A program made the translations under genes and the position numbers. Positions 1-7,587 of a DNA stretch of 64,000 bases are shown here, one piece after another. The DNA is from Ruminococcus sp. zg-924 (lineage in GTDB: Bacteria > Bacillota > Clostridia > Oscillospirales > Acutalibacteraceae): NCBI RefSeq assembly GCF_024433635.1, contig NZ_WNJZ01000001.1:1-64000 (forward strand), given 5' to 3'. The notes beneath the pieces are model-generated. The model had not been told where the DNA came from. It did no database searches and saw nothing but the letters and a program-made list of their open reading frames with translations. Position 1 is the first letter of the stretch. Each line of letters opens with the position of its first letter.

Positions 1-81
1 ATGGTGTTCTCGCATATCCATTATAACACCTATTTTGAATTCTGCACTATATACTTTGTTTTTTCTTCCTGTTTTACCCAT
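1..81 (-). CDS. IS3-family transposase OrfA, N-terminal 27 residues
   Basis: The minus strand from 81 reads MGKTGRKNKVYSAEFKIGVI and continues open to the edge (27 codons visible). The stretch 'YSAEFKIGVIMDMRE' is the usual beginning of the helix-turn-helix OrfA of IS3/IS150 transposases, which binds the terminal repeats. A ribosome binding site, GGAGGTG on the minus strand (91-97), lies ahead of the ATG and is itself inside the terminal hairpin. That arrangement is common in IS elements and limits read-through expression. Whether the element is intact cannot be judged here. Confidence 0.7.
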   Translation of the reverse strand, partial: MGKTGRKNKVYSAEFKIGVIMDMREHH

Positions 82-128
82 AAAAATATGCACCTCCAAA
101 AGTGTCTAACTTTTGGGGTGCATATCAT
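1..128 (-). mobile_element. 5' end of an IS3-family (IS150-like) insertion sequence, cut by window edge
   Basis: The first 128 bases carry the start of a transposase gene on the minus strand and, outside it, an imperfect inverted repeat (about 91-103 against 109-120) of the 'cacc(t)ccaaaagt / acttttggggtg' kind. Such ends are typical of IS3-family elements of the IS150 type. The element continues to the left of the window. Its exact outer boundary and any target-site duplication cannot be set from one end. Confidence 0.7.
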
Positions 129-214
129 TTTGCCGCCCCTTTTGCTGTGCGGCTACTTGAATTAATCTGTAAAAAATGTAATAATATAAGCATACTGTAA
201 TGCGGAGGGATAGA

Positions 215-697
215 ATGGAGATACACAATATTGACCCTGTGTGGAATGAAAACTCTAAAATACTTGTACTCGGTTCGTTTCCGTCTGTAAAATCACGCAG
301 TGAGCAGTTCTTTTATGCTCATCCTCAAAACAGGTTTTGGCGAGTTGTTGCAGCAGTAACAGGCACACCGCTTGCAAAATCTGTTGATGAAAAGAAAAAT
401 ATGCTTCTTAACTGTCGCATAGCGTTGTGGGATGTTATCAAATCGTGCGATATAACCGGCTCTGCCGACAGTTCAATAAAAAATGCAGTACCGAATGATT
501 TAAACAGTATTCTGTCGAACAGTTCGGTTGATAAAATATTTACAAACGGTGCTGCTGCGGACAAGCTGTATAAAAAATATTGCGAAAAAGAAACGGGAAT
601 AACGGCAATTCGTCTGCCGTCAACAAGTCCGGCGAATGCCGCCTTTTCGCTCGGACATCTTACACAGGAGTGGGGAATAATAGCAGAGTACATTTAA
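215..697 (+). CDS. DNA-deoxyinosine (hypoxanthine) glycosylase, uracil-DNA glycosylase superfamily
   Basis: This 160-aa protein begins MEIHNIDPVWN and carries the block 'ILVLGSFPSVKSRSEQFFYA' followed by 'HPQNRFWRVV'. That is the hallmark of the Mug-like DNA-deoxyinosine glycosylase family, which removes deaminated adenine (hypoxanthine) from DNA. The late 'LPSTSPANAA' segment fits the conserved product-binding loop of the superfamily. I chose the ATG at 215 over the one at 200 because the ribosome binding site (gcggaggga, 202-210) sits between them. It stands alone between the IS end and a regulator, with no operon partner. The family assignment is good; substrate specificity is inferred from the family. 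Confidence 0.85.
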   Translation: MEIHNIDPVWNENSKILVLGSFPSVKSRSEQFFYAHPQNRFWRVVAAVTGTPLAKSVDEKKNMLLNCRIALWDVIKSCDITGSADSSIKNAVPNDLNSILSNSSVDKIFTNGAAADKLYKKYCEKETGITAIRLPSTSPANAAFSLGHLTQEWGIIAEYI

Positions 698-797
698 ACT
701 TCGTTAAAAACCTCCGCAACCGTGGAAAATAGCTGGCTGCAACCGGTAGTTGCGTAATTGAAAACTAAAATGTATAGCGTGTTTTTATTTGGATTGC

Positions 798-803
798 TAT
801 AAT
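798..803 (+). promoter_or_regulatory. extended -10 promoter for the HTH membrane regulator
   Basis: TGCTATAAT (795-803 region) is an extended -10 element without a clear -35 hexamer. It lies about 65 bases before the start at 870. Confidence 0.45.
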
Positions 804-832
804 ACCCTTGCAAATAAAGGAAAGGATACAGA

Positions 833-851
833 CCCTCACAGATTGTGAGGG
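833..851 (+). promoter_or_regulatory. perfect 8-bp inverted repeat in the leader of the HTH gene
   Basis: CCCTCACA (833-840) and TGTGAGGG (844-851) form a perfect inverted repeat with a 3-base spacer. It lies between the extended -10 and the ribosome binding site of the HTH gene. It could be an autoregulatory operator or an mRNA hairpin just ahead of the start. No T-run follows, so it is not a terminator. Confidence 0.5.
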
Positions 852-869
852 CAGATTCAGGAGGACATT

Positions 870-1736
870 ATGAACATAGAAACAGCGAACAGATTATTAC
901 AGTACAGAAAAAAGCATTCACTTTCACAGGAGGAGCTTGCGGCTAAAATAGGAGTAAGCCGACAGGCTGTGTCAAAATGGGAGAGAGCCGAGGCTTCGCC
1001 CGACACTGACAATTTAATTCTTCTTGCTCAGATTTACGGCGTAACTCTTGATGAGCTTTTGACAGGCAAGGAGAAAGTTGAGGAAGAAACAACACAAGAG
1101 AAGCAAAGCGGCAACGAAAATAGTGAAAGCACGGCAGCTAATGATAACGACGTCAATGCTCAGGAAAACAATACATATGATTCACGCAGCGGCGACAGAG
1201 TTTATTTTGACAACGGTCTGCACGTTGACTCTAAAAACGGAGAACATGTTCACGTTGGCTGGAGTGGTATTCACGTTGACTCCTCGGACGGCACAAAGGT
1301 GAGCGTTGACAAAAACGGAGTGTTTGTTGAAGAAAAGGGCGAGCGTAAGGCTTATACCGATGAAAACGGACACATTATTTATGACGATTGCTGCAAAAAA
1401 AATCACAGCTATAAAAAGAGCATTTGGTATAAATTCCCTTATCCGATAGTTGCTCTGTGTGTTTTTCTTGCATGGGGTTTCAGCGGATTCTTGGGTGGCT
1501 TTGCTTATTCTTGGATGGCATTTCTGACTATTCCGATTTATTACACGCTTGTTGAGGCAATAATCAAGAAAAAGCCTAACCGCTTTTGCTATCCTGTTTG
1601 TGCGCTTATTATCTTCTTTGTGTGGGGCTTTTGGGGCGGTGCACTTGGAGGCTTTGCAATTTCCTGGATTGTATTTTTAACAATTCCAATTTACTATTTT
1701 ATATGTTCAGTCATTAGTCATTCAGAGAATAGTTAA
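870..1736 (+). CDS. XRE-family HTH regulator with duplicated C-terminal membrane module
   Basis: Residues 1-65 are a canonical XRE helix-turn-helix ('LSQEELAAKIGVSRQAVSKWER'). They are followed by a linker rich in E, N and S (about 70-110), then an H/V/D-rich repetitive section (about 110-170: 'NGLHVDSKNG', 'SGIHVDSSDG', 'NGVFVEEKG') that looks like short beta-strand repeats. The C-terminus holds four hydrophobic segments arranged as two copies of one module: 'YPIVALCVFLAWGFSG' to 'AFLTIPIYY', then 'YPVCALIIFFVWGFWG' to 'VFLTIPIYY'. The protein is therefore a DNA-binding protein tethered to the membrane, probably a one-component sensor. Ligand and target are unknown. The start is fixed by 'aggagg' before 870. 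A hairpin and an extended -10 lie upstream. Confidence 0.85.
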   Translation: MNIETANRLLQYRKKHSLSQEELAAKIGVSRQAVSKWERAEASPDTDNLILLAQIYGVTLDELLTGKEKVEEETTQEKQSGNENSESTAANDNDVNAQENNTYDSRSGDRVYFDNGLHVDSKNGEHVHVGWSGIHVDSSDGTKVSVDKNGVFVEEKGERKAYTDENGHIIYDDCCKKNHSYKKSIWYKFPYPIVALCVFLAWGFSGFLGGFAYSWMAFLTIPIYYTLVEAIIKKKPNRFCYPVCALIIFFVWGFWGGALGGFAISWIVFLTIPIYYFICSVISHSENS

Positions 1737-1768
1737 TATAAGAATAATAAAAAAATAGGACAAAACAC

Positions 1769-1797
1769 TTGATTTTCTGATTTTGTTGTGATAAAAT
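1769..1797 (+). promoter_or_regulatory. sigma-A promoter of tRNA-Arg
   Basis: TTGATT (1769-1774), a 17-bp spacer and TAAAAT (1792-1797) lie about 20 bases before the tRNA. Confidence 0.65.
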
Positions 1798-1819
1798 AAC
1801 GTAGTGACAAATCACAAAT

Positions 1820-1896
1820 GCGCTGCTAGCTCAGCTGGATAGAGTGCTTGACTACGAATCAAGAGGTCAGGGGTTCGAGTCCCTTGCAGCGCGCCA
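1820..1896 (+). tRNA. tRNA-Arg (anticodon ACG)
   Basis: The 77-base sequence folds as a cloverleaf. The acceptor gcgctgc (1820-1826) pairs with gcagcgc (1886-1892). The anticodon arm cttga-ctacgaa-tcaag has anticodon ACG, and the T arm contains ggttcgagtcc. The 3' CCA (1894-1896) is encoded. ACG reads CGU/CGC/CGA codons after A34 deamination to inosine. Confidence 0.97.
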
Positions 1897-1900
1897 GAAA

Positions 1901-1930
1901 AGCCTATTGCGAAAGCAATAGGCTTTTTGT
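1901..1930. terminator. bidirectional terminator between tRNA-Arg and lgt
   Basis: agcctattgc (1901-1910) pairs with gcaataggct (1915-1924), with a gaaa loop. A T-run follows on the plus strand and a shorter one on the minus strand. It ends the tRNA transcript and probably also lgt, which reads towards it. Confidence 0.85.
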
Positions 1931-1962
1931 ATGCGCTTATTTAAATTTTAAACTGAACATAA

Positions 1963-2772
1963 TTAAGGCGTTTGTTCTTGATTTTCTGTTTTTTTGTTTC
2001 GTCCTTTAGCAATACACACAGCGGTGTAAATTAATACCGTAGCTATTATCATTAATGCTATTATCTGTGAGGTGGACAACCCAAACAGAAATCCTCGGTA
2101 GCTGTCGCCTCTGAAAAACTCCAGAACAAACCTGCCTGCCGAATAAACGGCAAGATATAGGAAAAACAGCTTGTTTTTCAAAATTCCTTTGTTAAGCAAC
2201 GCCCACATAACAAAAAACAAAATCAGGTTAAAGCCTGCCTCAAAAAGCTGAACGGGAAATCTGTTTACTCCGTTGGCTGATTCGATAAGGCTGTTGTGAA
2301 ATGTGAAACCGAAGCTGCTTTCTATTCCGTAGCAGCAGCCGCCCAAAAAGCAGCCGATTCTGCCGAAGGTGTGAAACAGCGGAACGCCTGCCGCCATAAT
2401 ATCGGCATAGCCGCCGAGGTTTTCAAGCTTAGTTGCCTTTGCATATATAATAGCTGCCGCTATACCGCCGAGCAAACCGCCGTAAAATACCTGTCCGCCG
2501 AATAACATACCGGCAATGTTAAGCCACTGCGTAAAATTCTTCGCCTGAAAGAGAAGCCCTATATACTGAATGTTTGTAATGCCGTAAAGAATATGACCGC
2601 CGACGAATACTCCTATTGCACTGAACAGCAGCATAAAAACCATTCTGACTTCGTCAAGGCGGTTTCTCATAGCTTTAATATAAGCAAAGCAGCCTGTTGC
2701 AAGTATTCCTATTATAGCCGCAACACCGTATGTACCTATTTCTTTTCCAAATAATGTAAAACTGCCTATCAT
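1963..2772 (-). CDS. lgt: prolipoprotein diacylglyceryl transferase
   Basis: This 269-aa polytopic membrane protein transfers diacylglycerol from phosphatidylglycerol to the lipobox cysteine of prolipoproteins, the first step of lipoprotein maturation. It has about seven hydrophobic segments and the Lgt signature near residues 135-150, 'HTFGRIGCFLGGCCYG', the Gram-positive variant of the GRxGNF motif. 'RFPVQLFEAG' follows at about 171-180. Length is normal for the family. The start is set by GGAGA on the minus strand ahead of 2772. It is transcribed alone, tail-to-tail with tRNA-Arg. Upstream lies a DUF4190 gene on the same strand, separated by a terminator. Confidence 0.93.
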   Translation of the reverse strand: MIGSFTLFGKEIGTYGVAAIIGILATGCFAYIKAMRNRLDEVRMVFMLLFSAIGVFVGGHILYGITNIQYIGLLFQAKNFTQWLNIAGMLFGGQVFYGGLLGGIAAAIIYAKATKLENLGGYADIMAAGVPLFHTFGRIGCFLGGCCYGIESSFGFTFHNSLIESANGVNRFPVQLFEAGFNLILFFVMWALLNKGILKNKLFFLYLAVYSAGRFVLEFFRGDSYRGFLFGLSTSQIIALMIIATVLIYTAVCIAKGRNKKTENQEQTP

Positions 2773-2801
2773 AATTTAATCTCCGATTTTTACTGAAATT
2801 T

Positions 2802-2831
2802 AAAAAGCACCTGCCGCAACAGGTGCTTTTT
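2802..2831 (-). terminator. terminator after the DUF4190 gene
   Basis: aaaaagcacctg and caggtgcttttt flank a short ccgcaa loop, giving a strong hairpin with T-runs on both strands. It separates the DUF4190 gene from lgt. Confidence 0.8.
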
Positions 2832-2858
2832 GTTCGAGAAAAACTAATTATCAGTCAA

Positions 2859-3200
2859 TTACTGAACTGCTGACTGAAGTGCAGATGCAAGTGAGTTTAT
2901 GTCGTTTGTGTTTGCAACAGAACCAACAGCAGTTGCTGCTGTGCAAAGAGCGCATACAACGCAGAGAACTGCAATAACAGTAATAGCTGTTCCGATGATG
3001 CCGCAAACTAAGCCGGCAATAGCAAGGCCTTTGCTGCCGCCAACCTCTTTACACTTCTTCATTCCGATAGCACCAAATACAATACCGAGAATTGCAATGA
3101 TAGGTGCTACGAAATTAAGATACGGAATCCACGTACCAACGATTCCGATAATGCCGCATACAAGAGCTACGATTGAAAATGTTTTTGAATTGTCCTGCAT
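2859..3200 (-). CDS. DUF4190-type small membrane protein
   Basis: This 113-aa protein has a short polar N-terminus and two Gly/Ala/Ile-rich membrane hairpins: 'FSIVALVCGIIGIVG' to 'APIIAILGIVFGAIG', then 'KGLAIAGLVCGIIGTA' to 'VCALCTAATAVG'. The repeated 'IAGLVCGIIG' motif is typical of DUF4190 proteins, which are frequent in Clostridia and Actinobacteria and have no established function. AGGAGG precedes the ATG at 3200. It has its own terminator and so is probably monocistronic. Several Cys residues in the last helix are notable, but no metal site is evident. Confidence 0.75.
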   Translation of the reverse strand: MQDNSKTFSIVALVCGIIGIVGTWIPYLNFVAPIIAILGIVFGAIGMKKCKEVGGSKGLAIAGLVCGIIGTAITVIAVLCVVCALCTAATAVGSVANTNDINSLASALQSAVQ

Positions 3201-3405
3201 AATGATACCTCCTAAAAAATATATGTATCAAGCCGTAAGGCATAAATACCAATAGTCAAGTAATGATTAACAAATACTTTAAAAAAATTATATCATAAGA
3301 CGTCGAGTTATGTCAAGGAATGTTTTGACACAGTTTCAGTTTTGTCAAGAAATCATCAATAATAATTCAATAGAGCCTGCTTTTTATTCTATGCGATTAT
3401 GTAAG

Positions 3406-3442
3406 CGTTTTAGAATTGTGATTATGGTTACGTTTTAGAATT
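3406..3442 (+). repeat. 12-bp direct repeat, candidate operator of nadBC
   Basis: CGTTTTAGAATT occurs at 3406-3417 and again at 3431-3442, exactly 25 bp apart. The second copy ends 3 bases before the -35 hexamer of nadBC. Placement suggests binding sites for a regulator. It does not resemble the NiaR operator as I remember it. Confidence 0.5.
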
Positions 3443-3445
3443 TTG

Positions 3446-3474
3446 TTGATATAATCAGAGGGTTGTGATAAAAT
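3446..3474 (+). promoter_or_regulatory. sigma-A promoter of nadBC
   Basis: TTGATA (3446-3451), 17 bp, then TAAAAT (3469-3474). The leader to the start at 3554 is about 70 bases. Confidence 0.65.
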
Positions 3475-3553
3475 GATAATGTGTACATAAAACGGCAATT
3501 TTCGGTAGCTGTCGTTTGGAATTTTATTGTGACATACAAGGTGGGTATGACAT

Positions 3554-5005
3554 ATGGAGAAAATATATGATGTTGTTATTGTCGGTTCGGGTGCCGCAGG
3601 TCTTTATGCTGCTTTGCAGTTTGATGAAAGCGTGAGGGTGCTTGTTATAGCAAAGAGGGAATTGAGCCTTTCAAACAGCTCACTTGCTCAGGGCGGGGTT
3701 GCCGCTGTTCTTGATAAGGATAACGATAACTTCAAGCTGCACATAGCCGACACGCTTATTGCGGGAAAATACAAGAATGACCCGGCGGCTATCGAGGTGC
3801 TTGTTACCGAAGGTCCGCAGGATGTTCTGAATCTAAAGAAGCTCGGCGTTGCCTTTGACCTTGATAACTCCGGCAAGCTTCAAATGACGCTTGAAGCAGG
3901 ACACTCAAGACACAGAATCGTTCACCATAAGGATTCAACAGGAAAAGCTATTACCGATGTACTTATTGAAAATGTTAAACTGCGCCGGAATGTTGATATT
4001 GCACAGAATACAATGCTCTACGATTTGAAAAAGGTTGACGGCGGCTTTACGGCGTATCTGCTTAAGGACGGACAGACTGACTGCGTTAATGCACGTTATT
4101 GCATAATGGCGACAGGCGGCGTTGGCAGAGTTTATGCTTATACTACAAACAGTGCAATTGCAACGGGCGACGGCATAACAATGGCGCATAACCTCGGTGC
4201 AAAAATTAAGCATTTAAGCTGGATTCAGTTTCACCCAACAGCCTTTGCAGCTGAGAAGGACAGAGAAAGATTTTTAATAAGCGAGGCTGTCAGAGGCGAG
4301 GGAGCAGTTCTGCTCAATTGCAAGGGCGAACGCTTTGCCTTTGATTATGACGAAAGAGGAGAGCTTGCTCCCCGTGACGTTGTGTCTGAGGCAATTATGC
4401 TTGAAGCCAAAAAGACAAACAGCGAGAATTTCTATCTTGATATAACCCACAAGGATCCGGAGTCTGTAAGAAACCGTTTCCCAATGATATACGCAAAGTG
4501 CTTAGAAGAAAATGTTGATATAACAAAGGACAGAATCCCTGTTTTCCCGTGTCAGCACTATTTAATGGGCGGAATAGACGTTGACTTGAACGCTCAGTCG
4601 ACAATTGACGGACTATATGCTGCCGGTGAATGTTCGCACACAGGTGTTCACGGCGCAAACAGGCTTGCAAGCAATTCACTGCTTGAGGCTCTTGTGTTCT
4701 CACGCCGAGCAGCAGAGGATATTATGCGTAGGCTCAAAAAGGGCAGAGCACAGCTTGCTGTTCCTGAAACGCCTAAGCAGCCGAGCGGAGCACAGCTGCC
4801 GCACGGTTACAGAACAGAGATAAGAGAGATTATGCAGAGCGCTCATTTTGTTCTTCCAACGCCGGACGCTGTTCCGGAGGGCTTGCAGAGAGCGAAGAGA
4901 ATTTTAAACGAGCTTAAATGCTCCGGCTATATGCTGACGCCGGACCTTGTTGAGGCTAAGAGCCTTGCAACCGTAGCCTGCATTATTTTACAGGAGCTTG
5001 TTTGA
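3554..5005 (+). CDS. nadB: L-aspartate oxidase
   Basis: This 483-aa FAD enzyme oxidises L-aspartate to iminoaspartate, the first step of de novo NAD synthesis. The N-terminal dinucleotide fold 'VVIVGSGAAGLYAAL' is at residues 6-20, followed by 'SSLAQGGVAAVL'. 'WIQFHPTAF' and 'RGEGAVLLN' are the substrate-site segments, and 'GLYAAGECSHTGVHGANRLASNS' closes the FAD site. The C-terminal helical domain is shorter than in the 540-aa E. coli enzyme, as is common in Clostridia. nadC follows after 21 bases, so the two are co-transcribed. nadA, the usual partner that consumes unstable iminoaspartate, is not in this window. An upstream ATG at 3547 stops after seven codons and is not the start. Confidence 0.93.
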   Translation: MEKIYDVVIVGSGAAGLYAALQFDESVRVLVIAKRELSLSNSSLAQGGVAAVLDKDNDNFKLHIADTLIAGKYKNDPAAIEVLVTEGPQDVLNLKKLGVAFDLDNSGKLQMTLEAGHSRHRIVHHKDSTGKAITDVLIENVKLRRNVDIAQNTMLYDLKKVDGGFTAYLLKDGQTDCVNARYCIMATGGVGRVYAYTTNSAIATGDGITMAHNLGAKIKHLSWIQFHPTAFAAEKDRERFLISEAVRGEGAVLLNCKGERFAFDYDERGELAPRDVVSEAIMLEAKKTNSENFYLDITHKDPESVRNRFPMIYAKCLEENVDITKDRIPVFPCQHYLMGGIDVDLNAQSTIDGLYAAGECSHTGVHGANRLASNSLLEALVFSRRAAEDIMRRLKKGRAQLAVPETPKQPSGAQLPHGYRTEIREIMQSAHFVLPTPDAVPEGLQRAKRILNELKCSGYMLTPDLVEAKSLATVACIILQELV

Positions 5006-5026
5006 AGCGGAAAGGAAAAATATATT

Positions 5027-5866
5027 ATGATTAACCCTATTTACATAGATAATTTGATAAAAGAGGCTTTGCTTGAGGATATAAACTACATTGACGCAGC
5101 GACAGATAACCTTATTTCAGACGAGCAGTGCAACGAGGCTGTGTTTATGGCTAAGGCAGACGGCATCGTCTGTGGTGTTGATATTGCAATGCGTGTATTT
5201 GAGATAATTAACAGAGGAAAATTTGAATATAATATTTTAAAGCACGACGGCGACAGCGTAAAGTACGGCGATGTTATAGCTGAGGTTAAAGGCTCAACAA
5301 AAACGCTGTTAAAGGGCGAGAGAACAGCGTTGAATCTTATCCAGCATATGAGTGGAATTGCTACTGCAACAAACGAGGTGGTAAGGCTTGTAGAGGGTAC
5401 TAAGGCTTCAATAGCAGACACAAGAAAGACGCTTCCGGGTTTAAGGCCTATTCAGAAGTATGCCGTTACGGTTGGCGGCGGCAGAAACCACCGCTATAAT
5501 TTAAGTGATGCGGCTATGCTCAAGGATAACCACGTTGACGCAGGCGGCGGCATAAAAAACGCTGTAACCGCACTTAAGAAAAGAATAGGGCATATGACTA
5601 AGATTGAGCTTGAGGTCAGAAATCTTGACGAGCTTAAAGAGGCACTTGAAGCCGGAGTTGACGTTATTATGCTTGACAATATGGATAACGAAACGATGAA
5701 AAAAGCTGTTGAAATAACAAACGGCAGAGCCTTGCTTGAAGCCTCCGGCGGTATCACGTCTGAAACCATCAGAGGCGTTGCCGAAACAGGCGTTGACATA
5801 ATCTCTATCGGAGCATTAACACATTCGGTTAAGGCTTTTGATATTTCAATGAAGATAAAAAAGTAA
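5027..5866 (+). CDS. nadC: nicotinate-nucleotide pyrophosphorylase (quinolinate phosphoribosyltransferase)
   Basis: This 279-aa enzyme converts quinolinate and PRPP to nicotinate mononucleotide. Diagnostic segments are 'ERTALNLIQHMSGIATAT' (about 100-117), 'DTRKTLPGLRPIQKYAV' (about 129-145), 'GGGRNHRYNLSDAAMLKDNH', and the C-terminal barrel pieces 'DVIMLDNM' and 'EASGGITSETIRGVAETGVD'. Length is normal. 'aaagga' precedes the ATG. It follows nadB closely as the second gene of the operon. No terminator is clear behind it, so read-through into the CmpB gene 66 bases downstream is possible. Confidence 0.93.
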   Translation: MINPIYIDNLIKEALLEDINYIDAATDNLISDEQCNEAVFMAKADGIVCGVDIAMRVFEIINRGKFEYNILKHDGDSVKYGDVIAEVKGSTKTLLKGERTALNLIQHMSGIATATNEVVRLVEGTKASIADTRKTLPGLRPIQKYAVTVGGGRNHRYNLSDAAMLKDNHVDAGGGIKNAVTALKKRIGHMTKIELEVRNLDELKEALEAGVDVIMLDNMDNETMKKAVEITNGRALLEASGGITSETIRGVAETGVDIISIGALTHSVKAFDISMKIKK

Positions 5867-5932
5867 TTAAGTAAATATTTTAAGATAAATTTCAGTGTTG
5901 AACGGCACAGCTGTTCAATCGGAGGTGAGTTT

Positions 5933-7501
5933 ATGTTTCATTGGGATAACTGCGTATTTTATTTTATTTTATTCTCAATACTCGGTTGGGCGGTAGAGGA
6001 GGCAATTACCTCGTTTGAGAAAAAAACAATTGCAAATGTCGGCTATCTGAACGGACCGTATTGCCCTATTTACGGTTTAAGTGTGACAATTTGCTACATT
6101 ATAAGCGAGCTTATTATTGATGAGTGGTATGCTCAGCTTATTATTTTCACAATAGCAGTTAGCGCCTTTGTGTTCTGTACGGGTATTTTCCTGCAAAAAG
6201 TTCTGCATTGCAGGCTTTGGGATTATTCGACAATGCCGCTTAATATTAAGGGTTTTATCACAGTACCGCTGAGCGTTGTATGGGGAATTGTGCTGACTAT
6301 AATTGTGGGCAACGTATTGCCGCTTACCGACCATCTGCTTGAGTACATACCGAATACATGGATGTATTTTATTTTTGCTGTTTTCGGAAGCATACTGCTT
6401 ATCGACACAGTTGTTTCAACGGTTTCATACCTTGAAATCAGGCTCAAGGTAAGACAGCTTAACAAAATTTCGGAAAAGCTTGCAAAAATTTCGCATGGCT
6501 GGGGCAGAGCCGTAGCCAAGGCTTCAATAAAAACGGGCGACAATTTAGGGCTTGACGGTAAAATAAACGAATATGTGACAAAGGCAGAAATCGCCAAAAA
6601 CCGCCAAACCTACAATGAAAAAGAAATTGAAGAGATAAAAAAACAGCTTGATATTAAGTATGAAAAGCTTCTTAACGATAACGGCTTCTTTGAGAAGCGA
6701 GCCGTTAAAAATATGGACAGCAAAAGCGTTGAAAATGACCAGCAGCTCACTAAACTTTACAATAAAATTGCTGATGGAACAAAGCAGCTTAACCGCAGGG
6801 AATATGAAGGCTACTTTCAAACCGAGGAGCAAAAGCCGTTTGCATACGGCGTAAATTTCTATAAGCTTTTTTGGCTGTTCGTTATCGGCTCACTTATCGG
6901 CTGTATTATGGAAACAATAGTAGGCTTTATTTATAACGGCGGCGTGTTTGAATACCGTGTAGGCCTTGTATACGGACCGTTTATACCCGTTTACGGTATA
7001 GGCGCCGTTATGATGACGCTTGCGCTTTATAAATTCAGCCGAGCAAGAATATGGATAGTATTCCTTGTCAGTGCATTTGTCGGCGCAACCTTTGAGTACC
7101 TGACAAGCTATTTCCAGCAATTGCTTTTTGGCACCATATCCTGGGACTATTCACAACAGTTTTTTAACCTTTACGGCAGAACAAGCCTTTACTATGCGAT
7201 AATTTGGGGGCTTCTCGGCATTGCGTGGGCAAAGTTTATTTACCCGTTTGTTTCAATGCTTATCGAAAAGCTGCCAAAGGGAATGGGCAAGCTTTTGAGT
7301 ATTGTTTTGTGCGTGTTTATGGTTTATGACTGTGTTATTTCCTGCCTTGCACAATGGAGATATAATGAAAGGCAGACCAACCCTACTCCGTCAAATGTTA
7401 TTGAGGAGTTCCTTGACGAGCAGTTTCCGGATGAGTACATTGAAATGATTTATCCGCATATGAGGTACGATGACGGAAGCGGAGATTTTGTAGAAAAATA
7501 A
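5933..7501 (+). CDS. putative ABC-transporter type IV (CmpB-like) membrane protein, two tandem domains
   Basis: This 522-aa membrane protein contains two copies of the CmpB-like domain (Pfam 'putative ABC-transporter type IV'). The N-terminal copy has 'FYFILFSILGWAVEEA' and 'NVGYLNGPYCPIYGLS'. The C-terminal copy has 'FWLFVIGSLIGCIMET' and 'YRVGLVYGPFIPVYGIGAV'. Between them (about residues 165-305) lies a long charged region rich in K, E and D with coiled-coil character. Each half has about five membrane segments. Despite the family name there is no ATPase neighbour and no proven transport function. GGAGGTGAG sets the start. A small hairpin (ttgaac...gttcaa, about 5897-5917) precedes it. Confidence 0.75.
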   Translation: MFHWDNCVFYFILFSILGWAVEEAITSFEKKTIANVGYLNGPYCPIYGLSVTICYIISELIIDEWYAQLIIFTIAVSAFVFCTGIFLQKVLHCRLWDYSTMPLNIKGFITVPLSVVWGIVLTIIVGNVLPLTDHLLEYIPNTWMYFIFAVFGSILLIDTVVSTVSYLEIRLKVRQLNKISEKLAKISHGWGRAVAKASIKTGDNLGLDGKINEYVTKAEIAKNRQTYNEKEIEEIKKQLDIKYEKLLNDNGFFEKRAVKNMDSKSVENDQQLTKLYNKIADGTKQLNRREYEGYFQTEEQKPFAYGVNFYKLFWLFVIGSLIGCIMETIVGFIYNGGVFEYRVGLVYGPFIPVYGIGAVMMTLALYKFSRARIWIVFLVSAFVGATFEYLTSYFQQLLFGTISWDYSQQFFNLYGRTSLYYAIIWGLLGIAWAKFIYPFVSMLIEKLPKGMGKLLSIVLCVFMVYDCVISCLAQWRYNERQTNPTPSNVIEEFLDEQFPDEYIEMIYPHMRYDDGSGDFVEK

Positions 7502-7529
7502 TTGTAATCTTAAAATTGCAAAAATATAG

Positions 7530-7558
7530 TTGACAATTCCTCCTCGGAGATATATAAT
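7530..7558 (+). promoter_or_regulatory. sigma-A promoter of bioY
   Basis: TTGACA (7530-7535), 17 bp, TATAAT (7553-7558), a full consensus match. I see no BirA-type operator overlapping it. Confidence 0.85.
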
Positions 7559-7587
7559 ATATCAGGAAACTTCGAGGGGGAATAATT

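Larger units (their letters stand above)
3201..3553. other. intergenic region between DUF4190 gene and nadB
   Basis: This 353-base AT-rich gap contains no ORF with a ribosome binding site. It holds the 12-bp direct repeat and promoter of nadBC (listed separately). I see nothing else I can name. Confidence 0.6.

Noticed and set aside
3406-3474. NiaR operator upstream of nadBC
   Set aside because: No ACAGGTGT-like repeat as I remember the motif; only the CGTTTTAGAATT direct repeat is present.
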